From Helicobacteraceae bacterium (lineage in GTDB: Bacteria; Campylobacterota; Campylobacteria; Campylobacterales; Sulfurimonadaceae), in NCBI GenBank assembly GCA_027063225.1, contig JAMOSG010000039.1, positions 121,663-185,662 of the forward strand: 64,000 bases of DNA, read 5' to 3'. The notes below the pieces were generated by a model. That model was not told the origin of the DNA, made no database searches, and was given only the letters and a program-made list of their open reading frames with translations. Of the stretch, positions 63,859-64,000 are shown one piece after another; the first letter of the stretch is position 1; every line of letters starts with the position of its first letter. The translations under genes were made by a program, and so were the position numbers.

Positions 63859-64000
63859 TTAAAACGAACGTTTAAACTCAGGGTATGCAATAACACCACA
63901 CTCAATAGCGTCCATACCTTCGAGTTGTTCCTCTTCATCTGCAGTAAATGCAACTACAAATTTATTAATTACATAAATAACCCCATAAGATATAGGAAAA
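63859..64000 (-). CDS. amt: Ammonium transporter, C-terminal end (partial)
   Basis: The minus-strand frame enters from the window edge and ends at TAA (63859-63861). The visible 46 residues contain the end of a membrane helix (SYGVIYVINKFVVAFTADEE) and EEQLEGMDAIECGVIAYPEF, the typical Amt cytosolic tail pattern (E-E-EGLD--EHG--AY). The Amt tail couples trimer subunits and GlnK control. The rest of the gene is outside; a GlnB-type regulator may lie beside it. Confidence 0.82.
   Translation of the reverse strand, partial: FPISYGVIYVINKFVVAFTADEEEQLEGMDAIECGVIAYPEFKRSF

Noticed and set aside
1..64000. CRISPR arrays, prophage or defence islands
   Set aside because: No regular spaced repeats, integrase, toxin-antitoxin pair or cas gene was seen; the only mobile remnant is the transposase fragment near 56.8 kb.

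Overview
The window is AT-rich DNA from a member of the Campylobacterota (formerly Epsilonproteobacteria), most like a Sulfurimonas-type autotroph. The inference rests on gene content: an oorDABC 2-oxoglutarate:ferredoxin oxidoreductase linked to sucCD, two-subunit fumarase, malate dehydrogenase and monomeric isocitrate dehydrogenase (reductive TCA cycle genes), a GltX2-type glutamyl-tRNA synthetase, a CiaD-like gene beside purU, a MotB with an N-terminal CPECP motif, and a sigma-54-type promoter before flagellar rod genes. No rRNA, CRISPR, prophage or plasmid functions are seen. Gene density is very high, with many 1-13 bp overlaps.

Layout. 1-5 kb: end of an unknown coiled-coil gene, a TonB-like protein, hemL with two membrane-protein genes, and rpoD. 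5-11 kb: flgF-flgG, leuD-leuB, two small genes (one CiaD-like), purU, trmL, a 39-residue membrane protein and a LexA/CI-like S24 repressor. 11-26 kb: ABC-F ATPase, CHASE2 adenylate cyclase, a DUF4015 protein, an orphan TakP-like TRAP binding protein, a Mur-ligase-like truncated protein, metG, fbp, mobB, a lytic transglycosylase, yggT and a highly degenerate GltX2. 26-27.5 kb: tRNA-Glu, a receiver-RHH response regulator, a small ORF and RNase P RNA. 27.5-38.4 kb: the carbon-fixation block icd-mdh-mdh-fumA'-fumB'-sucCD-oorDABC, all on the minus strand, with two tandem malate dehydrogenases of different predicted cofactor preference. 38.5-48.5 kb: mltG divergent from a YhdP/AsmA-like giant, trpC, a TPR lipoprotein, a YkgJ-like cysteine cluster protein, a TrmN6-like methyltransferase, rpsO, and motA-motB-fliP. 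48.5-54 kb: a surface-glycan operon (flippase-like, GT9, GT39, PAP2, glmU), then two secreted or lipoprotein genes. 56-58.4 kb: a gene split by a transposase remnant, downstream of a dicarboxylate/amino-acid symporter. 58.4-64 kb: aspC, an M3 peptidase, a secreted nuclease-like protein, an AAA/DUF4143 ATPase and the end of an ammonium transporter.

How the genes work together. The central block supplies most soluble rTCA-cycle steps between isocitrate/2-oxoglutarate and oxaloacetate; citrate lyase, fumarate reductase and pyruvate oxidoreductase are not here. The oor genes have their own promoter region with a perfect 19-bp palindrome. The flagellar genes are in two places: rod genes under a sigma-54 promoter and motAB-fliP under an extended -10 promoter. 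The most unusual items are a GltX2 homologue that has lost its HIGH and KMSKS motifs beside a tRNA-Glu gene, a receiver-RHH fusion regulator, a Mur-ligase N-terminal domain without its ATPase, a LexA-like S24 regulator coupled to a tiny membrane protein, and an IS-interrupted degenerate GGDEF gene.
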